Part shown: positions 9,172 to 15,430 of the stretch, one piece after another | How positions within the stretch are numbered: position 1 is the first letter of the stretch | Layout: each line of letters starts with the position of its first letter | Assembly: GCA_030037905.1 (NCBI GenBank) | Contig: JASHPX010000111.1 | Location: forward strand, 1 to 34,537 | From: Gammaproteobacteria bacterium | GTDB lineage: Bacteria; Pseudomonadota; Gammaproteobacteria; Steroidobacterales; Steroidobacteraceae | Direction: 5' to 3' | Length of the DNA stretch: 34,537 bases | The notes under the pieces: model-generated | Databases searched by the model: none | Seen by the model: the letters and a program-made list of their open reading frames with translations, nothing else | What the model was told of the DNA's origin: nothing | Made by a program: the position numbers and the translations under genes

Positions 9172-10689
9172 CTATCGAACAATCAGTAGTGTCCTCAGAG
9201 GAACGGTGATGATCCGTGGATCGGCTGGCGCCTGCGCGTCTTCGCGCGTGATTAATAAACCGAATGGCGCGTTATTTGTCGCCTTTTCGACGAAAGCACG
9301 TAGGCCGAGCGTGTCGCGCATCGAATCAATTTGACGGCGGTATTTGATCTCCATCGGAATCCGTCGCTCGCCGATGGTGAGGACATAGTCAACTTCTGGA
9401 TTTCCATCTCGCTCAGGAAGATGAGAAACAGCGAGTCCCGTGATCGAGCTCAGGTAGTACCCCGCAGTACTCTCGGCAACTCGACCTGCCAGATCCATCA
9501 AGTGGGGGTTTTGATCAAGCTCGGCCGGATCCAGCGGAATTACTTCTTGCAACCAGGCCGCGCGGATGGCGTGATCGCAGAGACAAATCTTACGATACCC
9601 GCGCCGCTTCTTGAGGCGGATTTCGAGGGGCTCGATCTCCTTGAGCAACAAGCTGCTGTCCAGAAAGTCTAGATAGTGCCGAACACGCTGAACGCCGACA
9701 TTCGCGTGCAAAGCCAGCTGGGCTTCGCGCGCTAATAACGTTGGGTTGGGTGCCTGACCGAGATAACGGCACGCAATGCGGAAGACTTCCTCCAGCAAGG
9801 CGGCATCGCGCTTGCGTCCGCGATCACCGATGCGTAGATCATGTTCGATCACTCGCTTGACAACCGTCTCGCGCAGCTGATCCGCCACATCGCTCCATGG
9901 CAGACTTGGATTGTTTTGAGCCAACGGGTATCCGCCCAGGCGGGAGAAAGCGGCAAAGGCGTCTGTCAGACCGGGGGTCTGGGCGTTGGCGTGGGCTACC
10001 AATTCCCGCCAGAAGTCCGCGCGAAGCCAGTCGGCCCATCCGTTATCCTCTTGCAGCGGGTTAACTGTACCGAAGCCGCGAAGCTGACCGATTTCCGCTA
10101 GGCGAAGAGGTCCGACCTCCATCGAATGGATTCGCCCCGCCAACGAGTCGCGCCCTCTTTCGATGCGCAGCGCAGAACTCCCTGTGACGAGTACACGGAC
10201 AGTTGCGTGGTCCACAAGGGACTTAAGTTGTACGTCCCAATCCCCGAGGTTTTGCACCTCGTCCAGAAAGAGGTATGCCGGCTCGTTCTTACGGGCAGCC
10301 GCGTTCAGAGTCGATTTGAGCACTGAGCTCTCGAACCATTCGACCAGCCGGAGAATCGGTTCCTGGAGTTTCCGTTCCTTAAGGGTCGGCAGATCATCGA
10401 ATTGCACCCGGAAAATTCGCGTGGGAGCGATGCCCTGCTTGAGGAGTGCATCGACAATTTGCAGTTGCAGGGTAGTCTTTCCGATCTGGCGAGGTCCCCG
10501 GACCACGTTGATCGGGGCAATCGGCTGGTCCAGCCGTGCCATCAGCTTCTTAAATGGCCATCGCCGATATGCGGGCAGTTGTGGAAGCGCGTCCCCACTC
10601 CACCAGGGGTTCTGACGCACAAGGTTGCGCACGAGCTCCTCAGGTAGTGCGAACGCTGGCAATAGGAGGTCATGTCCTGATGATGCCAT
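9172..10689 (-). CDS. AAA ATPase with DUF4143 / PD-(D/E)XK-like C-terminus
   Basis: A 505-aa protein of the AAA_14-DUF4143 type. Walker A is VVRGPRQIGKTT (residues ~62-73), and Walker B is AYLFLDEVQNLGDW with a sensor-like VLVTGSSALRIERGRDSLAGR. The arginine-rich GRIHSMEVGPLRLAEI segment follows, as expected for the family. A winged-helix-like middle leads to a C-terminal NPEVDYVLTIGERRIPMEIKYR, which fits the D...E-x-K core of a PD-(D/E)XK nuclease fold. The start ATG 10689 has GGAA upstream; TTG 10695 also occurs. These proteins are common in bacteria and archaea but poorly understood; effector or defence roles are suspected. It sits between the XRE regulator and the sigma-like gene. Substrate and nuclease activity are unproven. 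Confidence 0.88.
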   Translation of the reverse strand: MASSGHDLLLPAFALPEELVRNLVRQNPWWSGDALPQLPAYRRWPFKKLMARLDQPIAPINVVRGPRQIGKTTLQLQIVDALLKQGIAPTRIFRVQFDDLPTLKERKLQEPILRLVEWFESSVLKSTLNAAARKNEPAYLFLDEVQNLGDWDVQLKSLVDHATVRVLVTGSSALRIERGRDSLAGRIHSMEVGPLRLAEIGQLRGFGTVNPLQEDNGWADWLRADFWRELVAHANAQTPGLTDAFAAFSRLGGYPLAQNNPSLPWSDVADQLRETVVKRVIEHDLRIGDRGRKRDAALLEEVFRIACRYLGQAPNPTLLAREAQLALHANVGVQRVRHYLDFLDSSLLLKEIEPLEIRLKKRRGYRKICLCDHAIRAAWLQEVIPLDPAELDQNPHLMDLAGRVAESTAGYYLSSITGLAVSHLPERDGNPEVDYVLTIGERRIPMEIKYRRQIDSMRDTLGLRAFVEKATNNAPFGLLITREDAQAPADPRIITVPLRTLLIVR

Positions 10690-10740
10690 GATCAATTTCC
10701 GTCGCGTTGACGCAATGGTTTCGGCAGCGCACGTAGTACT

Positions 10741-10965
10741 TCACCGCCGCCGCCGCCCTGGGAATGCTGGCGCTTCACCGGACTCGACGCGGTGTCGGAA
10801 CCACGCCCAAATGGCGGGGTGCATGCCGACCTGGCCACCCTCCCAATTCTGCCAGCTACGCAACGTGGAATAGACGAGTTCGGCGGCCTGCGTCTGCGAG
10901 AGACCGAGGCTTTCGCGGAGTTGGCGGATCTTTGTTGGCTCCGGCGGCTTGGGCCTGTTGCGCAT
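10741..10965 (-). CDS. Small XRE-family transcriptional regulator
   Basis: A 74-aa protein from ATG 10965 (MRNRPKPPEPTKIRQLRESL). The helix-turn-helix is clear: LRESLGLSQTQAAELVYSTL, followed by RSWQNWEGGQVGMHPAIWAWF. This HTH plus W-x-x-W-E-x-G form is frequent in regulators encoded by integrative elements. The frame stays open upstream to 11046, but that stretch would read through the operators, so the short form is preferred. Two tandem palindromes lie 11-44 bases upstream of the start, strongly suggesting autoregulation of this three-gene operon. The gene ends 51 bases before the ATPase start on the same strand. Confidence 0.85.
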   Translation of the reverse strand: MRNRPKPPEPTKIRQLRESLGLSQTQAAELVYSTLRSWQNWEGGQVGMHPAIWAWFRHRVESGEAPAFPGRRRR

Positions 10966-10975
10966 TCTCCGATGA

Positions 10976-11009
10976 TACGCAAGACTTGCGTATACGCAAT
11001 ATTTGCGTA
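10976..11009 (-). promoter_or_regulatory. Two tandem palindromic operators upstream of the XRE gene
   Basis: TACGCAAGACTTGCGTA (10976-10992) and TACGCAATATTTGCGTA (10993-11009) lie head to tail without a gap. Each has the form TACGCAA-N3-TTGCGTA. They occupy the region where the promoter of the regulator should lie. Two adjacent 17-bp dyads are typical of cooperative binding by a small XRE repressor. Confidence 0.75.
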
Positions 11010-11249
11010 CGATCCCAGGGGTTTGGCCGCCACACCAGAGAACCACAAGACGGCCGTAAAGGAACTTCCGGCTCGATAGCTTGCATGTGCCGTAAACGAT
11101 CGAGTGTGAGTAGGGACAGCCTGGAAAATTGCCAAAATGAGTGCCTGAGGGAACCGTGTTGGTAGCCGTGCTTCCCGGCTTCGAGGGCTACAACAGCCTT
11201 GCGGACGTCGGAGCAGCGGAGGGGATCAACTTGCCACGCTTCCTCGGTC

Positions 11250-11501
11250 ATGTGGCCATTTACTCAATACTTTGGCGGTCAAGCAGCTGGGCGTTCTGAA
11301 AAGCAGCTCAAAGCGCTAGACAAGTTTCTAAACGAAGCCGTCGAGACCGGCGACGATTTAGAAAACGCTGTCTCTACCCGCTTTTTCGAACACCTTTCTG
11401 GCAGGCGCCCCGGCTCGACCCGTGGGCCGAGTACTCGCCATCTATCGCCGCCAATCGCCGGCAAGCAGAATTTTCTATCGGTAATCCTGACGGTATTTTA
11501 G
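11250..11501 (+). CDS. Possible small or decayed ORF at the right end of the island
   Basis: An 83-aa frame beginning ATG 11250 (MWPFTQYFGGQAAGRSEKQL). The middle, KALDKFLNEAVETGDDLENA followed by VSTRFFEHLSG, reads like a genuine acidic helical domain, whereas the C-terminus (RPGSTRGPSTRHLSPPIAGK) looks random. That suggests a truncated or frameshifted gene fused to non-coding sequence. No good ribosome-binding site is seen just before the ATG. From 11010 to 11249 I see no supported gene. I do not recognise the family. Confidence 0.3.
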   Translation: MWPFTQYFGGQAAGRSEKQLKALDKFLNEAVETGDDLENAVSTRFFEHLSGRRPGSTRGPSTRHLSPPIAGKQNFLSVILTVF

Positions 11502-11552
11502 CCAGCGGCGCAAGAGTAACGCCTTATAAAACAGTATCTTACGGTGCTCGGA

Positions 11553-11571
11553 GACGATAGAGTGGGAGTGA
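11553..11571 (+). repeat. Right attachment-site repeat (attR-like)
   Basis: A second perfect copy of GACGATAGAGTGGGAGTGA, here outside any gene and preceded by CGGA. It marks the right edge of the guaA island. The 54 bases from here to the end of the toxin gene at 11626 hold nothing recognisable. Confidence 0.75.
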
Positions 11572-11625
11572 TTCAGGCCTTTTCGGTGATGGGTTTGGCG
11601 CGGTGACGGGGCGTTTTGTCCGTCT

Positions 11626-12141
11626 TCACGGTGGCGCGAGTGCCCTCGCAATGGTGTCCAGATGCATAAAGAGGCGCAGAGGGGCGCTCGGGAACGGAAT
11701 GAAGCCGTGCGTCTGGTAGTAGGCTGCGGACCTCTCATGCTTTGCATCGACGACCAACACCACCGTGCCCATCGCTTCGGCGTGAGTCAGCACCTTGCTC
11801 ATGGCATCGAGCATCAGGTGCTCCCCGAGCCCCCGACGCTGGCAATTGCGGTCGACCGCTAAGCGTCCGAGGAGAGCCGCGGGGACATCGGGGTAACGCG
11901 GAAGCTTCTTGGTCAGCTCTGGCGGCAAGTCAGGGAGATGGACCGAGTATGCCGAGAGCGTATAGTAGCCGCGGATAGTGGCTCGGTTCTCAGGGTGGGG
12001 AAGCACCCAACAGACGCTCACGCGTCGGTCTTGATCCTGTCGGGCCTGCTGCTTCAGGAACTGATTGAGTGCCTCATCGCCGCAATCAAAAGCCCCTCGG
12101 TCGTGTGCTGATCCGAGGGGCTCTGTGGGAGGGTGAGCCAA
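11626..12141 (-). CDS. GNAT-type acetyltransferase toxin (TacT/AtaT-like)
   Basis: A 171-aa N-acetyltransferase. It shows the early FDCGDEALNQFLKQQARQDQ segment typical of GNAT toxins, then the acetyl-CoA pyrophosphate-binding motif in LGRLAVDRNCQRRGLGEHLM (R-R-x-G-L-G), and a late catalytic-type Tyr in ERSAAYYQTHGFIPFP. Toxins of this family acetylate the amino group of charged aminoacyl-tRNAs and block translation. The start appears to be TTG 12141, giving an N-terminus that aligns with the family; no in-frame ATG lies upstream within the gap. It follows the DUF1778 antitoxin gene by 15 bases on the same strand, the normal order. tRNA specificity cannot be read from sequence alone. Confidence 0.88.
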   Translation of the reverse strand: MAHPPTEPLGSAHDRGAFDCGDEALNQFLKQQARQDQDRRVSVCWVLPHPENRATIRGYYTLSAYSVHLPDLPPELTKKLPRYPDVPAALLGRLAVDRNCQRRGLGEHLMLDAMSKVLTHAEAMGTVVLVVDAKHERSAAYYQTHGFIPFPSAPLRLFMHLDTIARALAPP

Positions 12142-12156
12142 GGGCGGGCGGCGCGT

Positions 12157-12444
12157 TTACCGATGCTCGTGGGTCGCCTCTCGGTAGCGAGCTGCGGCTG
12201 CACGCAGCCGGTCATTGGGCGCTGCCGGGGCGAGCATCGCGGCGACGAACGCTTCGCGGTCGCGTGCATCCGTGAGCATCATGCCCTCATAACGCTGAAT
12301 GGTCTCACGGGCCGCCTCGCAGGCCGCACTCACGACGAAGTCCGTGAGTTTGCGGCCGCTCAATTCTGCGGCTCGCTCCAAAGAGCGCTTATCCTCGGGC
12401 CGAATGCGCGCCTCCAGGCGTTCAAGCTTCACAGCAGTGCTCAT
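12157..12444 (-). CDS. DUF1778 (ribbon-helix-helix) antitoxin
   Basis: A 95-aa antitoxin partner of the GNAT toxin. The N-terminal RHH DNA-binding part reads KLERLEARIRPEDKRSLERA followed by AELSGRKLTDFVVSAACEAA, the DUF1778/TacA signature. The C-terminal ETIQRYEGMMLTDARDREAF segment is the toxin-neutralising helix. The start ATG 12444 is preceded by AAGGAGAGG, a strong ribosome-binding site. A perfect palindrome 24-48 bases upstream is the likely autoregulatory operator. Antitoxin in excess would be favoured by the strong site here versus the weak TTG start of the toxin (inference). Confidence 0.92.
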   Translation of the reverse strand: MSTAVKLERLEARIRPEDKRSLERAAELSGRKLTDFVVSAACEAARETIQRYEGMMLTDARDREAFVAAMLAPAAPNDRLRAAAARYREATHEHR

Positions 12445-12467
12445 AGGGGATCCTCTCCTTGTGGAGT

Positions 12468-12492
12468 ATTGTACGGCAAAGTGCCGTACAAT
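12468..12492 (-). promoter_or_regulatory. Palindromic operator of the toxin-antitoxin operon
   Basis: ATTGTACGGCA (12468-12478) and TGCCGTACAAT (12482-12492) are perfect 11-bp inverted arms around a 3-base centre. On the minus strand the left part of the dyad supplies TACAAT, a good -10 box for the antitoxin gene. RHH antitoxins bind such dyads and repress their own promoter. From 12493 to 12660 (168 bases) no other feature is evident. Confidence 0.8.
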
Positions 12493-12660
12493 GACAGGCC
12501 ACGCCAGGAATACTAACTAACTGATTCTCAATTGATCCGATCCCAAGGCTTAAAGACATAATCCACGTTCAGATAGCGCAAGCTCACGATCGAGCTCATA
12601 TGGCCTGACCCTTGTCAAGCCCCCGCGCTCGAGGCCGGAATGTGACGGTGAGGAGGGGCG

Positions 12661-13188
12661 GTGCCTGGCGAATACCTGGTGCACCTGATATGCGGCTCCA
12701 CGGGCTCCGGGAAGACCACATATGCACGTGAGCTCACCGAGCGCATCGGTGGCGTTCGCTTTTCGATCGACGAGTGGATGTCGACGCTGTTCTGGATGGA
12801 TACGCCCAAGCCGCTCGAGGCGGCTTGGTCCATGCAGCGCGTCGAGCGTTGCCTCAGTCAAGTCTGGGACGTCGCCCGCCAGGTCGCATCACGCGGGATT
12901 GCGTGCGTAATGGACTTGGGGTTCACTCAGGCGAGCGTTCGGCACCGTTTCTACCGGCTCGCGGCGGAGTCGGGTCTGTTCCTTCAATTGCACGTGCTCG
13001 ATGCGCCAGCCGCGGAGCGTTGGCGACGAATCGAGACACGTAACCGGGAGAAAGGGGCGAGCTATAACCTCCCGTTCGATGTCAACCGTGAAATGTTCGA
13101 CTTCGTGGAGAGACTCTGGGAGCCACCCACCGAGGAAGAAATCGCCGCCCACACCGGCATCAGGCTTCCGGCGGAGCGGGCTGGGTAA
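12661..13188 (+). CDS. P-loop kinase-like ATP-binding protein (AAA_33 type)
   Basis: A 175-aa protein with start GTG 12661, preceded by GAGGAGGGG. Walker A is LICGSTGSGKTTYARELTER (residues ~8-27). A conserved Asp follows in RFSIDEWMSTLFWMD, an equivalent of the substrate-binding DE motif. The second conserved segment is GIACVMDLGFTQASVRHRFY, and the lid region is RWRRIETRNREKG. This pattern matches small nucleoside/aminoglycoside/zeta-like kinases annotated AAA_33. The substrate is unknown. It stands alone between the toxin-antitoxin pair and the GHKL ATPase and is convergent with the latter (59 bases apart). Zeta-type toxicity or simple metabolite/antibiotic phosphorylation are both possible. 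Confidence 0.85.
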   Translation: MPGEYLVHLICGSTGSGKTTYARELTERIGGVRFSIDEWMSTLFWMDTPKPLEAAWSMQRVERCLSQVWDVARQVASRGIACVMDLGFTQASVRHRFYRLAAESGLFLQLHVLDAPAAERWRRIETRNREKGASYNLPFDVNREMFDFVERLWEPPTEEEIAAHTGIRLPAERAG

Positions 13189-13247
13189 CCCGCTGCTCTC
13201 ATGCCCTGGCGCCGGCAGTTGGCACTCAGTTAGCATCAGTTAGCCTC

Positions 13248-15092
13248 TCAGCCCGCTTTCAGCTTCTCCTCGACATAGAGAGACAATTCGATCATCCGCT
13301 CCGCGACCTGCGCTGGCGACAGTCCTGGAAAGTTCTTGAGCACGAGCTCCTTGACGTACAGACGCACGAGATAGCGTAGCTGCAGCGCCCGATTGCGGGT
13401 CGCGAAGACGAAATCCCGGTGTCCATTGTTGACGACGATGAGATTGCGCTCGGCATCGTACCGCGAGCGCCACAGCTCGCCGGCGGCCCGCTCGAAGGTG
13501 TACCCGGGCAGCCCGCGCGCATTGACGACAGTGGGCGCGATTGCCGCCTCGAGGCTTGCGGTCACCGTGATCAGCGCCTCGGCTTGGCAGGAAGTCTCGC
13601 GCTGCGAGACGGTCACGGCGAGCCGCACGAGCCCAGGGGAGGAGGGCGCCTGATACATCACCTCCTGATCGGAGGTGCCTGACTGCGTCCCGCCGCCTTC
13701 GAGGATTTTCCAGCGAAACGACAGGTCTTGCTCGACCCGCCGGCGCGATCGATCGCGCGGCAACGCCCGGAATCGCCGGGTATCGCCGATGGCCACGGTA
13801 CTGGCTGCCGGTGAGATCACCACGCTGTGCAGGGGACCTGCGAACTCGAAGAATTGCCGCTGCCCGGTCGCCTCCGACCCTTCGGGCTCCGGCACACCCG
13901 GCGTCGACGTGGCCCCGTCACCCTGAGCGAGTGCCTCCGCGGGCTCGGCCGAGGGGCTCGAGCCGGTCGACTCCCGACCTCGCGCCTGGATGTCGAACCA
14001 GTCGTACTCCTCGGGCGGCAGTGCAAGCATCGCTTCGCGAAACGCGCGCTGGATCGCCCGCAGCGATTCGCGGTTCGCCTGTTCCTCCTCGGCTCGCTGC
14101 TGCGCATCGATGAGCGCGTTGAGGTGCTCCTCGAGAGGCCCGAGCGCCGCCACGAACGCGGCGTAGCGCTCGTCGTGCACGATGCCGGAGCGCGTTCCGG
14201 GCGTGAGGTTCAGGTAGGGCACGTCGATGAGGCCCTGCAGGTAGCGGGAGGTCCAGGGAGCATGCTCGAGGCCGGGAAGGATGGCCAGATCCTCGAGCAC
14301 GCGCGTGCCGAGGCGCGTCAGGGCCACCCGACAGGTCTCTGCCGGCTCGGTGAGATAAAGCTCGGCGTAAGCTTCCCCGAACGCCGTGCGTACCGCTGGC
14401 AGTTGGTGCAGCAGTCGCCCCTCGAATTGCCGTGGCTCGACCTCGTACTGCTTGCGCGCCAGCCGATCGATCACGCTCACGCGCACGCCCGACTGGCGGA
14501 TGCGGTCGCGCAGCTCGGAGGCGAGATACCACTGGATTTTCTCGCCGCTGAGCGCGCGGATGCCCTCCAGGAGCGGCGCGATGCGCAGCTCCGTGCCACG
14601 TTCGGCAAACAGCGTCCGCCGCGTGCTCACACGGTAGCGCGGATCGCCCTTGTGCATGAGCATCTGATAGGCGCGCTGATCGGTCCCGGTGGACGTCATG
14701 CACAGCGTGTCACCCACCGTCCAGAACGAGAGCAGGCCGATCCCAAACTCGCCCTGCACCCCTGTGCCGGCACCGCCGGCTTTCAGACGGCGCTTGATCG
14801 AATCACAGATGTGAGTCGCGACGTACTTGAAGTCGGGCAATCCGTCTGCATCGCGTGGCACGCCGTCGCCGTCATCCTTGACGGCCAGATAGTGCTCGCC
14901 GTGCTCGCGCCCACGCATAATGGTGACGGTCTTCGCATGCGCGTCGATCGCGTTCTCGACGAACTCGGCGATCGCCTTGAGCGGATTGCTCTGGGAGAGC
15001 GCGATGATGCGAATCGCGTTCCAGTCATCGCCGATGCGCAGCTTGCCGCCGTCGGCATCCTGGGCGCGGTGAGCTTTGGAACGTGGGCTCAT
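13248..15092 (-). CDS. GHKL-family ATPase with an internal Ig-like segment
   Basis: A 614-aa protein from ATG 15092. The Bergerat ATP-binding fold is complete: N-box EFVENAIDAH (E46, N47), G1 box DDGDGVP (74-79) and G2 box GVQGEFGIGLLSFW (111-124). A transducer-like domain follows (~150-340), then a helical, Gln/Glu-rich stretch (~345-385) and a Ser/Pro/Glu linker. Residues ~425-510 (SVVISPAASTVAIGDTRRFR; LSFRWKILEGG; LVRLAVTVSQRE; ALITVTASL) read as a bacterial Ig-like beta-sandwich. The end (ELWRSRYDAERNLIVVNNGH to the C-terminus) is a conserved-looking helical module. MORC/MutL/Hsp90-type GHKL proteins occur in bacterial defence operons; that role here is inference. The start overlaps the stop of a truncated upstream frame (ATGA). 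Confidence 0.85.
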   Translation of the reverse strand: MSPRSKAHRAQDADGGKLRIGDDWNAIRIIALSQSNPLKAIAEFVENAIDAHAKTVTIMRGREHGEHYLAVKDDGDGVPRDADGLPDFKYVATHICDSIKRRLKAGGAGTGVQGEFGIGLLSFWTVGDTLCMTSTGTDQRAYQMLMHKGDPRYRVSTRRTLFAERGTELRIAPLLEGIRALSGEKIQWYLASELRDRIRQSGVRVSVIDRLARKQYEVEPRQFEGRLLHQLPAVRTAFGEAYAELYLTEPAETCRVALTRLGTRVLEDLAILPGLEHAPWTSRYLQGLIDVPYLNLTPGTRSGIVHDERYAAFVAALGPLEEHLNALIDAQQRAEEEQANRESLRAIQRAFREAMLALPPEEYDWFDIQARGRESTGSSPSAEPAEALAQGDGATSTPGVPEPEGSEATGQRQFFEFAGPLHSVVISPAASTVAIGDTRRFRALPRDRSRRRVEQDLSFRWKILEGGGTQSGTSDQEVMYQAPSSPGLVRLAVTVSQRETSCQAEALITVTASLEAAIAPTVVNARGLPGYTFERAAGELWRSRYDAERNLIVVNNGHRDFVFATRNRALQLRYLVRLYVKELVLKNFPGLSPAQVAERMIELSLYVEEKLKAG

Positions 15093-15295
15093 AGCGGGAA
15101 TCGCTCGATAAAGCGCTCGACAAATTCGATCGATGGGATCATGGGCACGTCCACGGCCTGCGCCTCGAGACACCTGCGGGTCTTGGTATATTGCAACATG
15201 GACGAGAGCTCGTCGTGCAGCGCGTCGCGGCAGGGCCGAGTGTTCCGGCGGCGCTGCGCGTAATTACCCGAAGCGTCGATCGGAACGCACAGAAC
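15089..15295 (-). pseudogene. 3' remnant of a gene translationally coupled to the GHKL gene
   Basis: A 68-codon open frame ends at TGA 15089-15091, which overlaps the GHKL ATG as ATGA. The translation (ASGNYAQRRRNTRPCRDALH and, later, IPSIEFVERFIERFP) looks coding, and a stop-start overlap is what an operon partner would give. There is no plausible start: the first ATG is at 15199, with only 36 codons left and no ribosome-binding site. The frame closes at TGA 15296-15298, exactly where the hairpin block begins. I infer the upstream gene lost its 5' part by insertion or deletion. Family not recognised. Confidence 0.5.
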
Positions 15296-15330
15296 TCAGG
15301 TAATCCGGGTGCGCCCCTGTCCCCAGACAC

Positions 15331-15372
15331 GTTCAGCCACTGAACTACCGGTGCTCGCTGCATTGCGAGCAC
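15331..15372. other. Pair of strong hairpins between divergent genes
   Basis: GTTCAG-CCA-CTGAAC (15331-15345) is a perfect 6-bp stem. GTGCTCGC (15351-15358) pairs perfectly with GCGAGCAC (15365-15372) across TGCATT. A GC-rich stretch with a short dyad (TGTC/GACA, 15317-15328) precedes them. The block lies between the truncated frame and the FhuF-like gene. It could be a REP-type palindrome, a bidirectional terminator, or a structured RNA. No T-run follows either hairpin. The rest of 15093-15430 holds only the remnant frame. Confidence 0.45.
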
Positions 15373-15430
15373 ACAATCCCAGCTTCACCCTGCAGTTCGT
15401 CGACGCCTGCTGCGTTCGGGGTTCGGCGAC

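Larger units (their letters stand above)
8334..11571. mobile_element. Small integrated genomic island at the guaA 3' end (no integrase seen)
   Basis: The segment is bounded by direct repeats at 8334-8352 and 11553-11571, with 3219 bases from repeat to repeat. The left copy is the guaA C-terminus and stop. The 3' end of guaA is a known integration site for genomic islands using tyrosine recombinases, which leave such repeats. Base composition supports foreign DNA: the line 8881-8940 has 25 G+C in 60, whereas 7921-7980 in guaA has 43 in 60 (hand counts). The contents are three minus-strand genes in an apparent operon with its own regulator, plus ~590 bases at the right end without a confident gene. 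No integrase or excisionase is visible. It is either a deletion relic or a passenger mobilised in trans. Confidence 0.72.

Noticed and set aside
10856-11251. 131-codon minus-strand frame overlapping the XRE regulator and its operators
   Set aside because: It runs through the operator palindromes and opposes no recognised family; the HTH gene in another frame explains the DNA better.
15093-15173. 27-codon N-terminal extension of the GHKL ATPase
   Set aside because: It would start at GTG with a poor Arg/Gly/Ala leader and overlaps the truncated upstream frame; the ATGA overlap at 15092 is a better start.
15295-15372. tRNA-like D-arm (GGTAGTTCAGTGGCTGAAC) on the minus strand
   Set aside because: No acceptor stem pairing, no 5-bp anticodon stem with a 7-base loop and no standard T-arm (GGTTCGAATCC) follow; the likeness is confined to one hairpin.
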